64,000 nucleotides of DNA from Nibrella saemangeumensis. Lineage in GTDB: Bacteria > Bacteroidota > Bacteroidia > Cytophagales > Spirosomataceae. Of the stretch, positions 1 to 8,040 are shown in pieces (the stretch's first letter is position 1; each line of letters begins with the position of its first letter). The notes under the pieces are model-generated. The model did no database searches and was not told the DNA's origin. It worked only from the letters and a program-made list of their open reading frames with translations. The translations under genes and the position numbers were made by a program. The stretch spans positions 1 through 64,000 of the forward strand of contig NZ_BAABHD010000082.1 of the NCBI RefSeq assembly GCF_039541915.1, written 5' to 3'.

Positions 1-104
1 GCCGACTCAGCAAAGATTATGAATGTGACTGTTCATCGGCCGAATCCTTTGTGTATCTGGCGAACATTTATCGCATTAGCCGTAAAATTTAAACAGGTTC
101 TTAG
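1..104 (+). mobile_element. Right end of an IS5-like insertion sequence (partial)
   Basis: The first ~104 bases carry the end of a transposase frame (see the 3-92 entry), with the stop codon running into the sequence aaacaggttcttag. Read in reverse this is ctaagaacctgttt, which has the look of an IS terminal inverted repeat lying against the transposase stop. The exact boundary near 104 is an inference because the left end of the element lies outside the window. Base composition is AT-richer than the downstream operons. The element appears to have cut into the membrane-protein frame that follows. Confidence 0.5.
3..92 (+). CDS. IS5-family transposase, C-terminal fragment
   Basis: Only the last 29 codons lie in the window, ending in TAA at 90-92. 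The peptide begins RLSKDYECD and ends in a short helix with YLANIYRISRKI. This arrangement (an R-L-S-K-D-(Y/F)-E motif, then S-A-E-S, then a helix ending in basic residues) is the usual C-terminus of IS5/IS4-type DDE transposases, where the glutamate of the KDYE segment belongs to the catalytic region. The remainder of the gene is upstream of base 1. The call rests on a short stretch, so the family is likely and the subgroup cannot be given. Confidence 0.55.
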   Translation, partial: RLSKDYECDCSSAESFVYLANIYRISRKI

Positions 105-106
105 TT

Positions 107-469
107 GATGAATATAATAAGGGAGTCCGTTTTCCGCAGTTACTTTTCTGGATTTTTGGCTTTCTTGGATTTGGTGCTGGTGCAGTTTACTCTTTTTTTC
201 AAAAAGCAGAAACAGTGTACCTAACTGGCGGCAACACTGTACTTAAGCTAGATGCTCTCAATCCAACACCAGACGTTGTCGAAGATTTCATCAGGATACT
301 TCATTTCCAAATCAGATCTTATTTGAAACAAAAGTATGGAGTTGTTGACATAGCACTTTCTAGAGAGGCCTCTATACATAACTTTAAGTGGTTAAGGGAA
401 ATCAATGCCCTTAATGAAGCTGAATACAAAGAATTGATTTATGAATTAAATACCAAGGATTTATTATGA
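107..469 (+). pseudogene. Truncated small membrane protein, 5' end lost at the IS boundary
   Basis: The frame is open from about base 86, inside the IS end, to a TGA-type stop region at 467-469. Its first part encodes one clear transmembrane segment (FPQLLFWIFGFLGFGAGAV, about 134-190). A soluble C-terminal part of about 90 residues follows, rich in Glu, Lys, Leu and Asn. There is no ATG, GTG or TTG start before the membrane segment. The first usable start is GTG at 215, which would discard the membrane helix and leave 84 residues. The simplest reading is a gene whose N-terminus was removed or separated by the adjacent insertion sequence. The C-terminal half resembles no family I can name. 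It is AT-rich relative to the pca operon. Confidence 0.45.
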
Positions 470-621
470 TTCAATTCCCAATTGCGTTCTGTAAAAGCAG
501 GCGTTTGGCGACGGACCGCACGTCCAAAGATGATTAACTATAACAAAGTTGTAAAGGTAGCAGCGTAACTGTCGACCGACAAATACACCTTGTTAGGCAA
601 CTTTAGGCTTCCATTTCCCAC
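470..621. other. Short intergenic region without recognisable gene
   Basis: This 150-base stretch follows the truncated gene and precedes the end of the convergent AraC gene. It contains no frame of note and no convincing terminator hairpin. A GTTAGGC at 592-598 resembles an integron core site, but the partner half-site is missing. Confidence 0.4.
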
Positions 622-1518
622 CTATGCCCGGCGGTTTTCCTCCTGCGCTTTTTTTCGGTAAGCCCTTGGCGACAGGCCCGTCTGTTTCCTGAAGAAGCGC
701 GAAAAGTAAGCCGGGTCTTTCAGATTCAGCGAGTAAGTAATTTCAGACAGCGACTGGGTGGTGTGCAACAGGTATTTTTTAGCCTCAGTAATCAGGTAGC
801 CGTGAATGACCGCCAGCGCCGATTTTTTCACCAAAGCCTGACAGATCCGGTTCAGATGTACGGTTGTTATGTTGAGTTCCTGCGCATACTCCTTAACCGA
901 TTTTACCTCGTGAATAGATTTGCGGATCAGCTTCTGAAAAGAATGAAAATACTGTAGCGTCCGGTTGTCGGATGGATACACCTGCCGGTCGGCTTCGAGG
1001 CTGATGCGGTACAAGTGAATCCAGAGCAGGTGAATCAGTAGTTGTAAGGTAACGGCCCGTTCCAGATCTCCCCGCGCCAACTCCCGGCATATTTTTTCTC
1101 TGATGCTTACCAAGTCCGCAAATGCTTCCGCTCCTTCGGCAAACGTGAACTGATGGAGCCGGTTTACTTCCAGTAATACATGCGGAGAGGCCTTAAACAG
1201 GGTATCCAGGATCGGTTCAGGTAACGTAAATACCTCACCTACCATATCCGGCTCAAAATCGAATCCGTGCAGCGTGTTGGCCGGAATCAGCAACACACAG
1301 GGGGGATGAAGGGCCACCCGCTGCTGATCGGCCAGCAGCACCCCATTGCCCGATGTAAAAAAGAAAACCTGGACCAGATCGGTATGCAGATGCTCCCCGA
1401 TAACCCAATCGTGCAGGCGGCTGCGCACTTCCAGCCATTCGTGGTGGATCAGTCCGTCGGTAAGGAGTTGCCGGTTGTCGCCGTAAAGGCCTTCAAACGT
1501 TTTAAAGGATGCAGGCAT
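622..1518 (-). CDS. AraC-family transcriptional regulator of the pca operon
   Basis: A 298-residue protein with an N-terminal cupin-like ligand domain (about 20-150) and a C-terminal AraC double helix-turn-helix (about 195-290). The latter carries the family-typical segment AYFSRFFRKQTGLSPRAYRK at the end. It is transcribed divergently from pcaH with 143 bp between the start codons. This is the standard arrangement for a local activator of protocatechuate or 4-hydroxybenzoate genes, such as PobR-type AraC proteins. The ligand is not visible from sequence; protocatechuate, 4-hydroxybenzoate or a ring-cleavage intermediate are the natural candidates. A pair of TCCAA half-sites 21 bp apart in the shared intergenic region is a possible target. 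Confidence 0.8.
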   Translation of the reverse strand: MPASFKTFEGLYGDNRQLLTDGLIHHEWLEVRSRLHDWVIGEHLHTDLVQVFFFTSGNGVLLADQQRVALHPPCVLLIPANTLHGFDFEPDMVGEVFTLPEPILDTLFKASPHVLLEVNRLHQFTFAEGAEAFADLVSIREKICRELARGDLERAVTLQLLIHLLWIHLYRISLEADRQVYPSDNRTLQYFHSFQKLIRKSIHEVKSVKEYAQELNITTVHLNRICQALVKKSALAVIHGYLITEAKKYLLHTTQSLSEITYSLNLKDPAYFSRFFRKQTGLSPRAYRKKAQEENRRA

Positions 1519-1572
1519 TTATGTTCTAAAAAGTCAACTATGGCCGTGAATTTGGGAAGAATGTTCTGTTTG

Positions 1573-1598
1573 TCCAAATTTCTTTTTTATTTATCCAA
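1573..1598 (+). promoter_or_regulatory. Possible AraC operator: direct TCCAA repeats, 21-bp spacing
   Basis: In the gap between the AraC gene and pcaH, TCCAA occurs at 1573-1577 and again at 1594-1598, exactly 21 bp apart. That puts both copies on the same face of the helix, as AraC/XylS dimers usually require. They lie just upstream of the putative -7 box at 1620. The half-sites are short, so chance occurrence cannot be excluded. Confidence 0.3.
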
Positions 1599-1619
1599 GA
1601 TGATCTATGACAATCCCGG

Positions 1620-1627
1620 TAGCTTTG
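1620..1627 (+). promoter_or_regulatory. Putative -7 box (TAGCTTTG) of the pca operon
   Basis: TAGCTTTG matches the Bacteroidota primary-sigma -7 consensus TAnnTTTG and lies 34 bases before the pcaH ATG. No good TTTG -33 box is found at the usual distance, which fits a promoter that needs an activator such as the divergent AraC protein. Confidence 0.45.
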
Positions 1628-1661
1628 TGGCTGGTCCTAAACAGAACGTTTCCGTTTCTTT

Positions 1662-2369
1662 ATGAGCCAACTCATCTATAATCATTTTGACCGGGACGTA
1701 CACCCACCGTATCTGGCCCCCGGCTACAAATCGACGGTGTTGCGGGCGCCTACCCAGCCGTTAGTCGTCATTAAACAATCCCTGTCTGAGCTCACTGGTC
1801 CTGTCTTCGGCGATATGCATGTAGGGCCGCACGACCACGACCTGACCAAAAACTCGGTTAAAAACGGGCAGCCGCTGGGCGAGCGCATTGTCATCCATGG
1901 CTACGTGCGCGACGAAAACGGACGACCCATTCCGCACACCCTGATCGAAATCTGGCAGGCCAATGCCGCTGGGCGGTATGTGCACAAGGTGGATCAGCAC
2001 GACGCGCCACTGGACCCTAATTTCCTGGGGGCCGGCCGGGTCATGACCGATGTTGAAGGGTATTATAAATTCTATACCATAAAACCGGGCGCTTATCCCT
2101 GGAGCAATCATTACAACGCCTGGCGCCCCAACCACATTCATTTTTCGTTGTTTGGACCGAACATTACCACGCGTTTGGTCACCCAGATGTATTTCGCCGG
2201 TGATCCGCTGCTGCCCTACGACCCGGTTTACCTGAGTATTCCGCCGAAAGGCCGCGAACTGTTGCTTTGCCAGTTTGATCTTGGGGTAACAGAACCGCAT
2301 TTTGCCTTAGGCTACCGGTTTGACTTTGTGCTGAGAGGCCATAATGAAACTCCCTTTGAGACCAGATGA
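1662..2369 (+). CDS. pcaH: Protocatechuate 3,4-dioxygenase, beta subunit
   Basis: This subunit of the non-haem Fe(III) intradiol dioxygenase opens protocatechuate between the two hydroxyls to give 3-carboxy-cis,cis-muconate. The 235-residue protein has the N-terminal PcaH segment (HPPYLAPGYKSTVLRAP) and all four iron ligands expected for the family: Tyr106 (in GRY), Tyr145 (in YPW), His158 and His160 (in RPNHIHFSLFG). TGPVFG at 45-50 is also family-typical. It is the first gene of the operon, with pcaG starting 65 bp downstream. Length and motifs are normal, so an active catalytic subunit is expected. It is cytoplasmic, as no signal peptide is seen. Confidence 0.95.
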   Translation: MSQLIYNHFDRDVHPPYLAPGYKSTVLRAPTQPLVVIKQSLSELTGPVFGDMHVGPHDHDLTKNSVKNGQPLGERIVIHGYVRDENGRPIPHTLIEIWQANAAGRYVHKVDQHDAPLDPNFLGAGRVMTDVEGYYKFYTIKPGAYPWSNHYNAWRPNHIHFSLFGPNITTRLVTQMYFAGDPLLPYDPVYLSIPPKGRELLLCQFDLGVTEPHFALGYRFDFVLRGHNETPFETR

Positions 2370-2371
2370 TT

Positions 2372-2434
2372 GTTAATTGGTTCATTGGTTGACTTGTTAA
2401 CCAGCGAACCAATCAACCAATGAACCAATTAACC
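2372..2434 (+). repeat. Octad tract with 21-bp hairpin directly before pcaG
   Basis: A 21-base arm at 2372-2392 is perfectly complementary to 2413-2433, leaving a 20-base loop. The right arm consists of 8-base units ending exactly at the pcaG ATG: agcgaacc, aatcaacc, aatgaacc, aattaacc. This is one of a set of similar 8-nt periodic tracts that sit against start codons of catabolic genes in this window. Confidence 0.7.
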
Positions 2435-2953
2435 ATGACACAAACTCCTTCACAAACAGTAGGCCCCTACTTTGCCTACGGCCTGGTACCGGAACAGTAC
2501 CTGTACGATTTTAAAAGCCTGGCCGGAAATCAGTTGGCAGATCCACTCAACGAAGCGGGAATCATCACTCTGACAGGAAAGGTATTTGACGGAGAAGGTC
2601 AGCCTATCTCAGATGCCATGATTGAGCTTTGGGACGCCGGTAATAAACGCTTCGGCCGTTTCGGCACCGGCACCGATCCTGAGAACCGGTATATCTTTTA
2701 TGCCACCAAACCCGAATCCGTAGAGGGTCAGGCACCTCATTTCTCCCTGATCGTCTTTATGCGGGGGCAGTTACTGCATTCGTATACCCGGCTGTATTTT
2801 CCGGACGAAACCGAAGCCAATGAAAAAGACGAGGTACTGAACGCCGTTCCGGCCGGACGCCGGCAAACGCTCATCGCCCGCAAAACACCAGGCGGGTACG
2901 AATTCAACATTTATATGCAGGGCGAGCACGAAACTGTTTTCTTTGAGGTATAA
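2435..2953 (+). CDS. pcaG: Protocatechuate 3,4-dioxygenase, alpha subunit
   Basis: A 172-residue alpha subunit that pairs with PcaH in the (alpha-beta)n dioxygenase. The N-terminus TPSQTVGPYFAYGL is diagnostic for PcaG. The alpha subunit keeps the beta-sandwich fold but lacks the complete set of iron ligands, as here, where no RPxHIH motif is present (the equivalent region reads APHFSLIVFMRG). An in-frame ATG lies 15 bases upstream at 2420, inside the hairpin arm of the leader tract. The start at 2435 is preferred because it gives MTQTPSQTVGPYF, the normal PcaG N-terminus, and because the octad tract ends exactly there. Confidence 0.93.
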   Translation: MTQTPSQTVGPYFAYGLVPEQYLYDFKSLAGNQLADPLNEAGIITLTGKVFDGEGQPISDAMIELWDAGNKRFGRFGTGTDPENRYIFYATKPESVEGQAPHFSLIVFMRGQLLHSYTRLYFPDETEANEKDEVLNAVPAGRRQTLIARKTPGGYEFNIYMQGEHETVFFEV

Positions 2954-2976
2954 TCCAACTCATAACCTAACGCTCT

Positions 2977-4302
2977 GTGAGCCTGTATTCCGACCTATTT
3001 TACAGTGCCGAGATCCGCTATCTCTTTTCGGAAGGCCATGCTGTCGACCGGATGCTCCAGGTCGAAGCCGCTTTGGCTGGGGCTCAGGCGGCTTATAACA
3101 TCGTACCGCCGTCGGTAGCAGACGTAATTCAGGATTGTTGCCGGGTAGAACTTATCAGCATGGGCAAGCTGAAAGAAGGTATTACCCTGAGTGGCAATGT
3201 AGCTATTCCGCTGGTCAAACAGTTGACGCAACTTGTACAGGAACGCGATCCCGAGGCCGCCAGATATGTGCACCTTGGTGCTACCAGTCAGGATATTGTC
3301 GACACGGCGACAGTATTACAAATCCAGGCTTATCTGGAATGGATTAAGGAGAAGCTAATCCATCTGGAAAACCTTCTGGTAGTGCTTACCCGAAGGCACC
3401 GCCAGACGCCGATGATTGGCCGGACGCTATTGCAACAGGCTAAACCCATTACCTTCGGTTTAAAAACTGCTTACTGGCTCGACGGTGTCAGCCGCTCGAA
3501 AAGCCGACTTGAAGAGACGAAGAAGCGAGTGCTGGTGGTCCAGTTAGCCGGTGCGGCTGGTAGTCAGAACAGCCATATTCCGAACGAGGTAAAGGAAGCA
3601 TTTGCCCACATACTGGATTTGGATACGGCTAACTCATGGCACACCCAGCGGGATAACCTGGCTGAACTGGCATCGGTACTGGGGATACTGAACGGCAGTC
3701 TGGGCAAAATCGCCAAAGATGTTTCGCTGCTGATGCAGACCGAAATTGCCGAAGTGCTGGAAGGAAAAGCCGAAGGGAAAGGGGGCTCCAGCACCATGCC
3801 CCACAAGCGGAATCCGGTGACGTGTACAGCCATCCTGGCCAACGCCAACCGGGTACCCAATCTGGTGGCTACCATGCTGGCAGCAATGCCCCAGGAAAAC
3901 GAACGCTCAGCCGGACTCTGGCATTCAGAATGGGAAGTGCTCCGCGACATAATGCAGCTAACTGCCGGGACGGTGGAGCGGAGCCTGGAACTCCTCAGCC
4001 AGTTAGAAGTAGACGATCAGCGCATGCGCCGAAATCTGGAGGTAACTAATGGTCTGATCTATGCCGAAACTGTCTCGCTGGCATTAGCACCAAAACTCGG
4101 CAAAGCTCAGGCACATGCGCTGGTCGAGAAAGCATGTGCGCTGGCTATCGACCAGCAAAAACACCTCAAAGAGGTGCTATTCGACCAGCATGTTGATTTG
4201 CCCAATCTGGAAGATTTGTTCAAACCTGAAAATTCTATCGGTCAGAGTCTCAACATCATCGACACCATTCTGCACCAACACGAATCCGGCAAACCTGACT
4301 AG
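2977..4302 (+). CDS. pcaB: 3-carboxy-cis,cis-muconate cycloisomerase
   Basis: It converts 3-carboxy-cis,cis-muconate to 4-carboxymuconolactone. The 441-residue protein belongs to the fumarase/aspartase superfamily: HLGATSQD at 99-106 and the signature GGSSTMPHKRNP at 269-280 with the mobile catalytic serine loop. The start codon is GTG at 2977, 23 bases after pcaG ends; no ATG gives a full N-terminal domain. Length agrees with bacterial PcaB. It is embedded in the pca operon between the dioxygenase and the fused lactonase-decarboxylase, so substrate assignment is firm. Confidence 0.93.
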   Translation: MSLYSDLFYSAEIRYLFSEGHAVDRMLQVEAALAGAQAAYNIVPPSVADVIQDCCRVELISMGKLKEGITLSGNVAIPLVKQLTQLVQERDPEAARYVHLGATSQDIVDTATVLQIQAYLEWIKEKLIHLENLLVVLTRRHRQTPMIGRTLLQQAKPITFGLKTAYWLDGVSRSKSRLEETKKRVLVVQLAGAAGSQNSHIPNEVKEAFAHILDLDTANSWHTQRDNLAELASVLGILNGSLGKIAKDVSLLMQTEIAEVLEGKAEGKGGSSTMPHKRNPVTCTAILANANRVPNLVATMLAAMPQENERSAGLWHSEWEVLRDIMQLTAGTVERSLELLSQLEVDDQRMRRNLEVTNGLIYAETVSLALAPKLGKAQAHALVEKACALAIDQQKHLKEVLFDQHVDLPNLEDLFKPENSIGQSLNIIDTILHQHESGKPD

Positions 4303-4320
4303 CCTCAGCCAGCGATAAAC

Positions 4321-4352
4321 CGCTCTTTCACTCAATCACTCTTTCGCTCTTT
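4321..4352 (+). repeat. Octad tract (four units) directly before pcaDC
   Basis: Four 8-base units, cgctcttt, cactcaat, cactcttt and cgctcttt, fill 4321-4352 and end immediately at the ATG of pcaDC. The words are those of the right arm of the hairpin before pcaF. No inverted copy is seen here. Confidence 0.65.
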
Positions 4353-5486
4353 ATGACTATCCATTATAAACTGCAAGGCACGCCAACCAGTCCGGTCCTG
4401 ATTTTTTCAAACTCCCTGGGGTCGGAGATGATGATGTGGGACGACCTGGTACCGTACCTGCTGCCGTACTTCCGGATACTCCGGTACGATACCCGCGGGC
4501 ACGGTGGCAGCGACGTGACGGACGGCCCGTACACCATCGACCTGCTGGGTCAGGACGTTATGGATCTGATGGATAAACTGGGTATTCAACAGGCGTACTT
4601 TTGCGGGCTGTCGATGGGGGGACTGATTGGGCAGTGGCTGGGTATTAACTACCCGGACCGCATCAGGAAACTGGTAATCAGCAATACCGGTGCGAAAATC
4701 GGTGACGATGAGCGCTGGAACAGCCGTATTGAGACCATTACCCAACAGGGCATGCAGGCCATTGCAGACGATACCATGGAACGTTGGTTCACTGATAGCT
4801 TTAGGATCAATAATGCGCAGCGCGTGGCCGAAACCAGAGCCATGTTTCTGCGCAGCCATGAAGAGGGTTATGCAGCCTGTTGTGCGGCCATTCGCGATGC
4901 CGATTTCCAGCAAACACTTCCGCAGCTTTCGGTGGAAACACTGGTGATCACGGGTGATGAAGATCCGGTGACCAACGTGGAGCAGGCCGAATTCCTGGCG
5001 ACCAGTATTCCCAATGCCCGCCTTCAGGTATTGCCCGCCCGGCACTTAGCGGCTACCGAATTACCGCAACAATACGCCCAGGTACTGATCAACTTTCTGG
5101 TAGGTGAGTCGGTATTTGATCAGGGTATGCACGTTCGACGGACGGTGCTGGGGGATACGCATGTAGACAAAGCAAACAGTCAGATCAACGACTTCAACCG
5201 CGACTTTCAGGCATTTATTACCCATTACGCCTGGGGTGAAATCTGGACCCGGCCTGGTCTTTCCAAGCCTAACCGCAGCCTGATCACGATGGCCATGCTG
5301 ATTGCCCTGAACCGCAAAGCTGAATTTCAGATGCACGTCCGGGCGGCACTGAATAACGGTGTGAGCGTGGCCGAGATAAAAGAAGTGATTATGCAGTCGG
5401 CTATTTATTGCGGACTCCCGGCTGCCAACGAAGCCTTTCACGCTGCCCTCGACGTTTTCGAGACGGCCGGCATCAGCCCTTCTTAG
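4353..5486 (+). CDS. pcaL: Fused 3-oxoadipate enol-lactonase / 4-carboxymuconolactone decarboxylase
   Basis: A 377-residue bifunctional enzyme for two consecutive steps: decarboxylation of 4-carboxymuconolactone and hydrolysis of 3-oxoadipate enol-lactone. Residues 1-250 are an alpha/beta hydrolase with nucleophile Ser87 (GLSMGG), a probable acid Asp204 (GDEDP) and His231. Residues about 258-370 are a carboxymuconolactone decarboxylase domain (GMHVRRTVLGD, then RPGLSKPNRSL, LIALNRKAEF and QSAIYCGLPAANEAF). Separate pcaD and pcaC genes are the rule in Proteobacteria. The fusion, called PcaL, is best known in Actinobacteria. The start follows directly on an octad tract, and pobA begins 2 bases after the stop. 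Confidence 0.92.
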   Translation: MTIHYKLQGTPTSPVLIFSNSLGSEMMMWDDLVPYLLPYFRILRYDTRGHGGSDVTDGPYTIDLLGQDVMDLMDKLGIQQAYFCGLSMGGLIGQWLGINYPDRIRKLVISNTGAKIGDDERWNSRIETITQQGMQAIADDTMERWFTDSFRINNAQRVAETRAMFLRSHEEGYAACCAAIRDADFQQTLPQLSVETLVITGDEDPVTNVEQAEFLATSIPNARLQVLPARHLAATELPQQYAQVLINFLVGESVFDQGMHVRRTVLGDTHVDKANSQINDFNRDFQAFITHYAWGEIWTRPGLSKPNRSLITMAMLIALNRKAEFQMHVRAALNNGVSVAEIKEVIMQSAIYCGLPAANEAFHAALDVFETAGISPS

Positions 5487-5488
5487 TC

Positions 5489-6688
5489 ATGAAGCAGATT
5501 AGAACTCAGGTAGGTATTATTGGCGCAGGGCCGGCGGGTCTGACACTGGCGCACTGGCTCAAACAGCAGGGTATCGAGTCGGTTATTATTGAACACCGGA
5601 GCCGGGACTACGTGCAGGCTCGCGTCCGGGCGGGTTTGCTGGAACAGAATACCGTCGACATTCTGAAAGATCTGGGACTGGCGGACCGGCTCGTACGGGA
5701 AGGTCACGCCCATCACGGTGTGTACCTGAGCTTTGACGGCGAGCGCATTCGTGTTCCGTTTGATACTTATACCGGTGGCCGCCATATTACCATCTACGGG
5801 CAGCAGGAGGTGGTTAAAGACCTGACCGACGCCTGGCTGGCCGGTGGAAATACGTTACTGTTTGAGGCTCCCGCGCGCCAGATTGCAGACTATGACACCA
5901 AACAGCCCAAAATCTATTTTGAGCATGAAGGCGAAGAAGGAGTCGTAACATGTGACTTTGTAGCTGCCTGCGACGGTTTTCACGGCATTGGGCGCAAAAC
6001 CATGCCTAAAAACAGCTACAACGAGTATTCCATAACCTACCCGTTTAGTTGGCTGGGTATTCTGGCCAACGTAGCCCCTTCTTCCGAAGAACTGATCTAT
6101 GCCTACCACGAACGCGGCTTTGCTCTGCACAGTCTTCGCTCATCGACCGTCAGCCGGTTGTACATCCAGGTGGAAAACGAGGATCATATCGATAACTGGA
6201 CGGACGATCAGATCTGGGAAGAATTATCGGTTCGGTTAGGAACACCGGGCTGGCAGCTGCACAGCGGGCCTATTTTCGAGAAAAGCATCACGCCCATGCG
6301 CAGCTACCTCATCGACAACATGCAGATAGGGCGCTTATTTCTGGCGGGTGATGCGGCTCATATTGTGCCCCCGACTGGTGGCAAGGGATTAAACCTGGCT
6401 ATAGCCGATGTGAAGCATTTGGTAGATGGCTTTGTCGAGTATTACCGGCAGCATTCATACCGTGGTTTGGAGCACTATACCCAAACGGCGCTCCGACGCA
6501 TTTGGCGGGCGCAGGATTTCTCCAACTTCATGACCACCCTGTTTCACAAACAGGATGATCACGGTTCTTTTCAGTACCGGCTGCAACGGGCCAAATTTGA
6601 TTACATCCGTATGTCAGACGCCTACGCGGCTACCATTGCCGAGAACTACGTGGGTTTACCGTTTGACGCATTAACCAGATTTCCATGA
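5489..6688 (+). CDS. pobA: 4-hydroxybenzoate 3-monooxygenase
   Basis: A group A flavoprotein that hydroxylates 4-hydroxybenzoate to protocatechuate with NAD(P)H and oxygen, feeding the operon's own dioxygenase. The 399-residue protein shows the FAD motif GAGPAG at 12-17, the DG motif CDGFHGIGR, and the GD motif GDAAHIVPPTGGKGLNLA. The PobA active-site stretch YAYHERGFALHSLRSSTVSR aligns with the known substrate-binding Tyr, Ser and Arg residues, and the C-terminal TIAENYVGLPF contains the second active-site Tyr. The frame is open further upstream to 5408, overlapping pcaDC, but the ATG at 5489 gives the correct N-terminus. Its stop overlaps the pcaIJ start (ATGA). Confidence 0.95.
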   Translation: MKQIRTQVGIIGAGPAGLTLAHWLKQQGIESVIIEHRSRDYVQARVRAGLLEQNTVDILKDLGLADRLVREGHAHHGVYLSFDGERIRVPFDTYTGGRHITIYGQQEVVKDLTDAWLAGGNTLLFEAPARQIADYDTKQPKIYFEHEGEEGVVTCDFVAACDGFHGIGRKTMPKNSYNEYSITYPFSWLGILANVAPSSEELIYAYHERGFALHSLRSSTVSRLYIQVENEDHIDNWTDDQIWEELSVRLGTPGWQLHSGPIFEKSITPMRSYLIDNMQIGRLFLAGDAAHIVPPTGGKGLNLAIADVKHLVDGFVEYYRQHSYRGLEHYTQTALRRIWRAQDFSNFMTTLFHKQDDHGSFQYRLQRAKFDYIRMSDAYAATIAENYVGLPFDALTRFP

Positions 6689-8040
6689 AGCAAGTACCTA
6701 TTATTGATGTTTATACAGCCGCTAAACTCGTGAAAGACGGCGATACGCTGTTACAGGGTGGTTTTGGCATGACCGGCAATCCGGTTCACCTGATGCACGC
6801 GCTGGCGGAAACCGGAACCAGACACTTAACGTTTATTGGGAACAATACGGGGGAAGCGGGCCTGGGTGGTGGACGGCTCCTCCGAAACGGTCAACTAAAA
6901 AAAATAATTGGCTCGTTTTTTACCTCAAATCCAGATGCGGTGAAAGCCGCTCAAAGTGGCCAGGTTGAGTACGAACTCCTGCCGCAGGGTACCCTGGCCG
7001 AAGCCATTCGGGCGGGGGGCGCCGGTATTGGAGGTTTTTATACGCCTACTTCGGCTGGCACTCCGCTGGCGCAGGGTCGCGAAACCAAAGTTATTGGTGG
7101 CGTTGAGCAGGTATTCATCCCTAGTATACGGGGTAATGTGGCCTTCATCCGGGCCTGGCGGGCCGATACAGCGGGTAACCTGCAATATCGTATGACGGAG
7201 AATAACTTCAACAAAGCCATGGCCACGGCCGCCGATCTGGTTATTGCTGAAGTGGAAGAGATTGTACCGGTAGGGGAGATTGCCCCGGAGCATGTGCATA
7301 CACCCGGTTGCTTTGTCGATTATCTGGTACAGGCTACACTTACCCTGGAGGATCTGGGCACGTCGGCGTCGGTATCATCGTCCAAGAAAGTAGATGACCT
7401 GCGCATGAACATGGCGCGTCGGGCGCTGGCGGAATTGAAAAAGGGGGATGTAGTTAATCTGGGTATCGGTATTCCGACGCTGTTGGCTGACCTGATTACG
7501 GAGGAACAGGGTATTATTCTGCATACCGAAAACGGGATGCTGGGCGTGGGTCCGGTTCCGGCCGACGGCGGTGGCGCGATGGATTATCCCGTCAATGCCG
7601 GTAAAATACCCGTAACGGCGCTGAAAGGAAGCAGCTATTTCGATAGTGCCGATTCCTTCGCCATGATCCGGGGTGGGCATATCGATGTCGCCATCATGGG
7701 TGGCCTGGAAGTAGACGAAGCCGCAAACCTGGCCAACTGGGCTGTTCCGGGTAAACCGCTGCTCGGCGTAGGGGGAGCGATGGATCTGGCCAAAGGAGCC
7801 AAACGGCTGATCATTACCATGACGCACACCAATCCCGATGGTTCGCCCAAGATTGTGCCACAATGTACGCTGCCCCTGACGGCCACTGGTGTAGTCGATC
7901 TGGTCATTACCGATCTAGCCGTTTTCGCCTACCCGGCCGGTAAACTTACGTTGCTGGAGCTTATGCCGGGCGCAACCCTGGAGGAAGTAAAAGCGAAGAC
8001 GAAGGCGGAGTTTTTAAAGAGTGAAAGAGCGAATGAGTGA
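6685..8040 (+). CDS. pcaIJ: Fused 3-oxoadipate CoA-transferase (subunits A and B)
   Basis: It activates 3-oxoadipate with CoA from succinyl-CoA. The 451-residue protein joins both family-I CoA-transferase subunits. Residues about 1-220 are the A part (GGFGMTGNPVHLMHAL, GNNTGEAGLGGG). Residues about 235-450 are the B part (RRALAELKKGDVVNLGIGIP, and TENGMLGVGP with probable catalytic Glu282). A short linker around 225-238 (TSASVSSSKK) replaces the usual gene boundary. Translation is coupled to pobA through an ATGA overlap. The last codons (FLKSERANE) are encoded by the left arm of a long hairpin that precedes pcaF, so the C-terminal tail may be a by-product of that repeat. Confidence 0.92.
   Translation: MKQVPIIDVYTAAKLVKDGDTLLQGGFGMTGNPVHLMHALAETGTRHLTFIGNNTGEAGLGGGRLLRNGQLKKIIGSFFTSNPDAVKAAQSGQVEYELLPQGTLAEAIRAGGAGIGGFYTPTSAGTPLAQGRETKVIGGVEQVFIPSIRGNVAFIRAWRADTAGNLQYRMTENNFNKAMATAADLVIAEVEEIVPVGEIAPEHVHTPGCFVDYLVQATLTLEDLGTSASVSSSKKVDDLRMNMARRALAELKKGDVVNLGIGIPTLLADLITEEQGIILHTENGMLGVGPVPADGGGAMDYPVNAGKIPVTALKGSSYFDSADSFAMIRGGHIDVAIMGGLEVDEAANLANWAVPGKPLLGVGGAMDLAKGAKRLIITMTHTNPDGSPKIVPQCTLPLTATGVVDLVITDLAVFAYPAGKLTLLELMPGATLEEVKAKTKAEFLKSERANE

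Noticed and set aside
592..598. GTTAGGC resembling an integron attC core site
   Set aside because: No matching RYYYAAC partner at a suitable distance and no folded attC-like stem were found, and no integrase is present.
2372..2434. The octad tracts as a CRISPR-like array
   Set aside because: Units are 8 bases without spacers, occur singly before genes, and no cas gene is present.
5408..5488. Longer pobA start at 5408
   Set aside because: The extra 27 residues overlap the pcaDC coding end and do not resemble a PobA N-terminus; ATG at 5489 places the FAD motif correctly.
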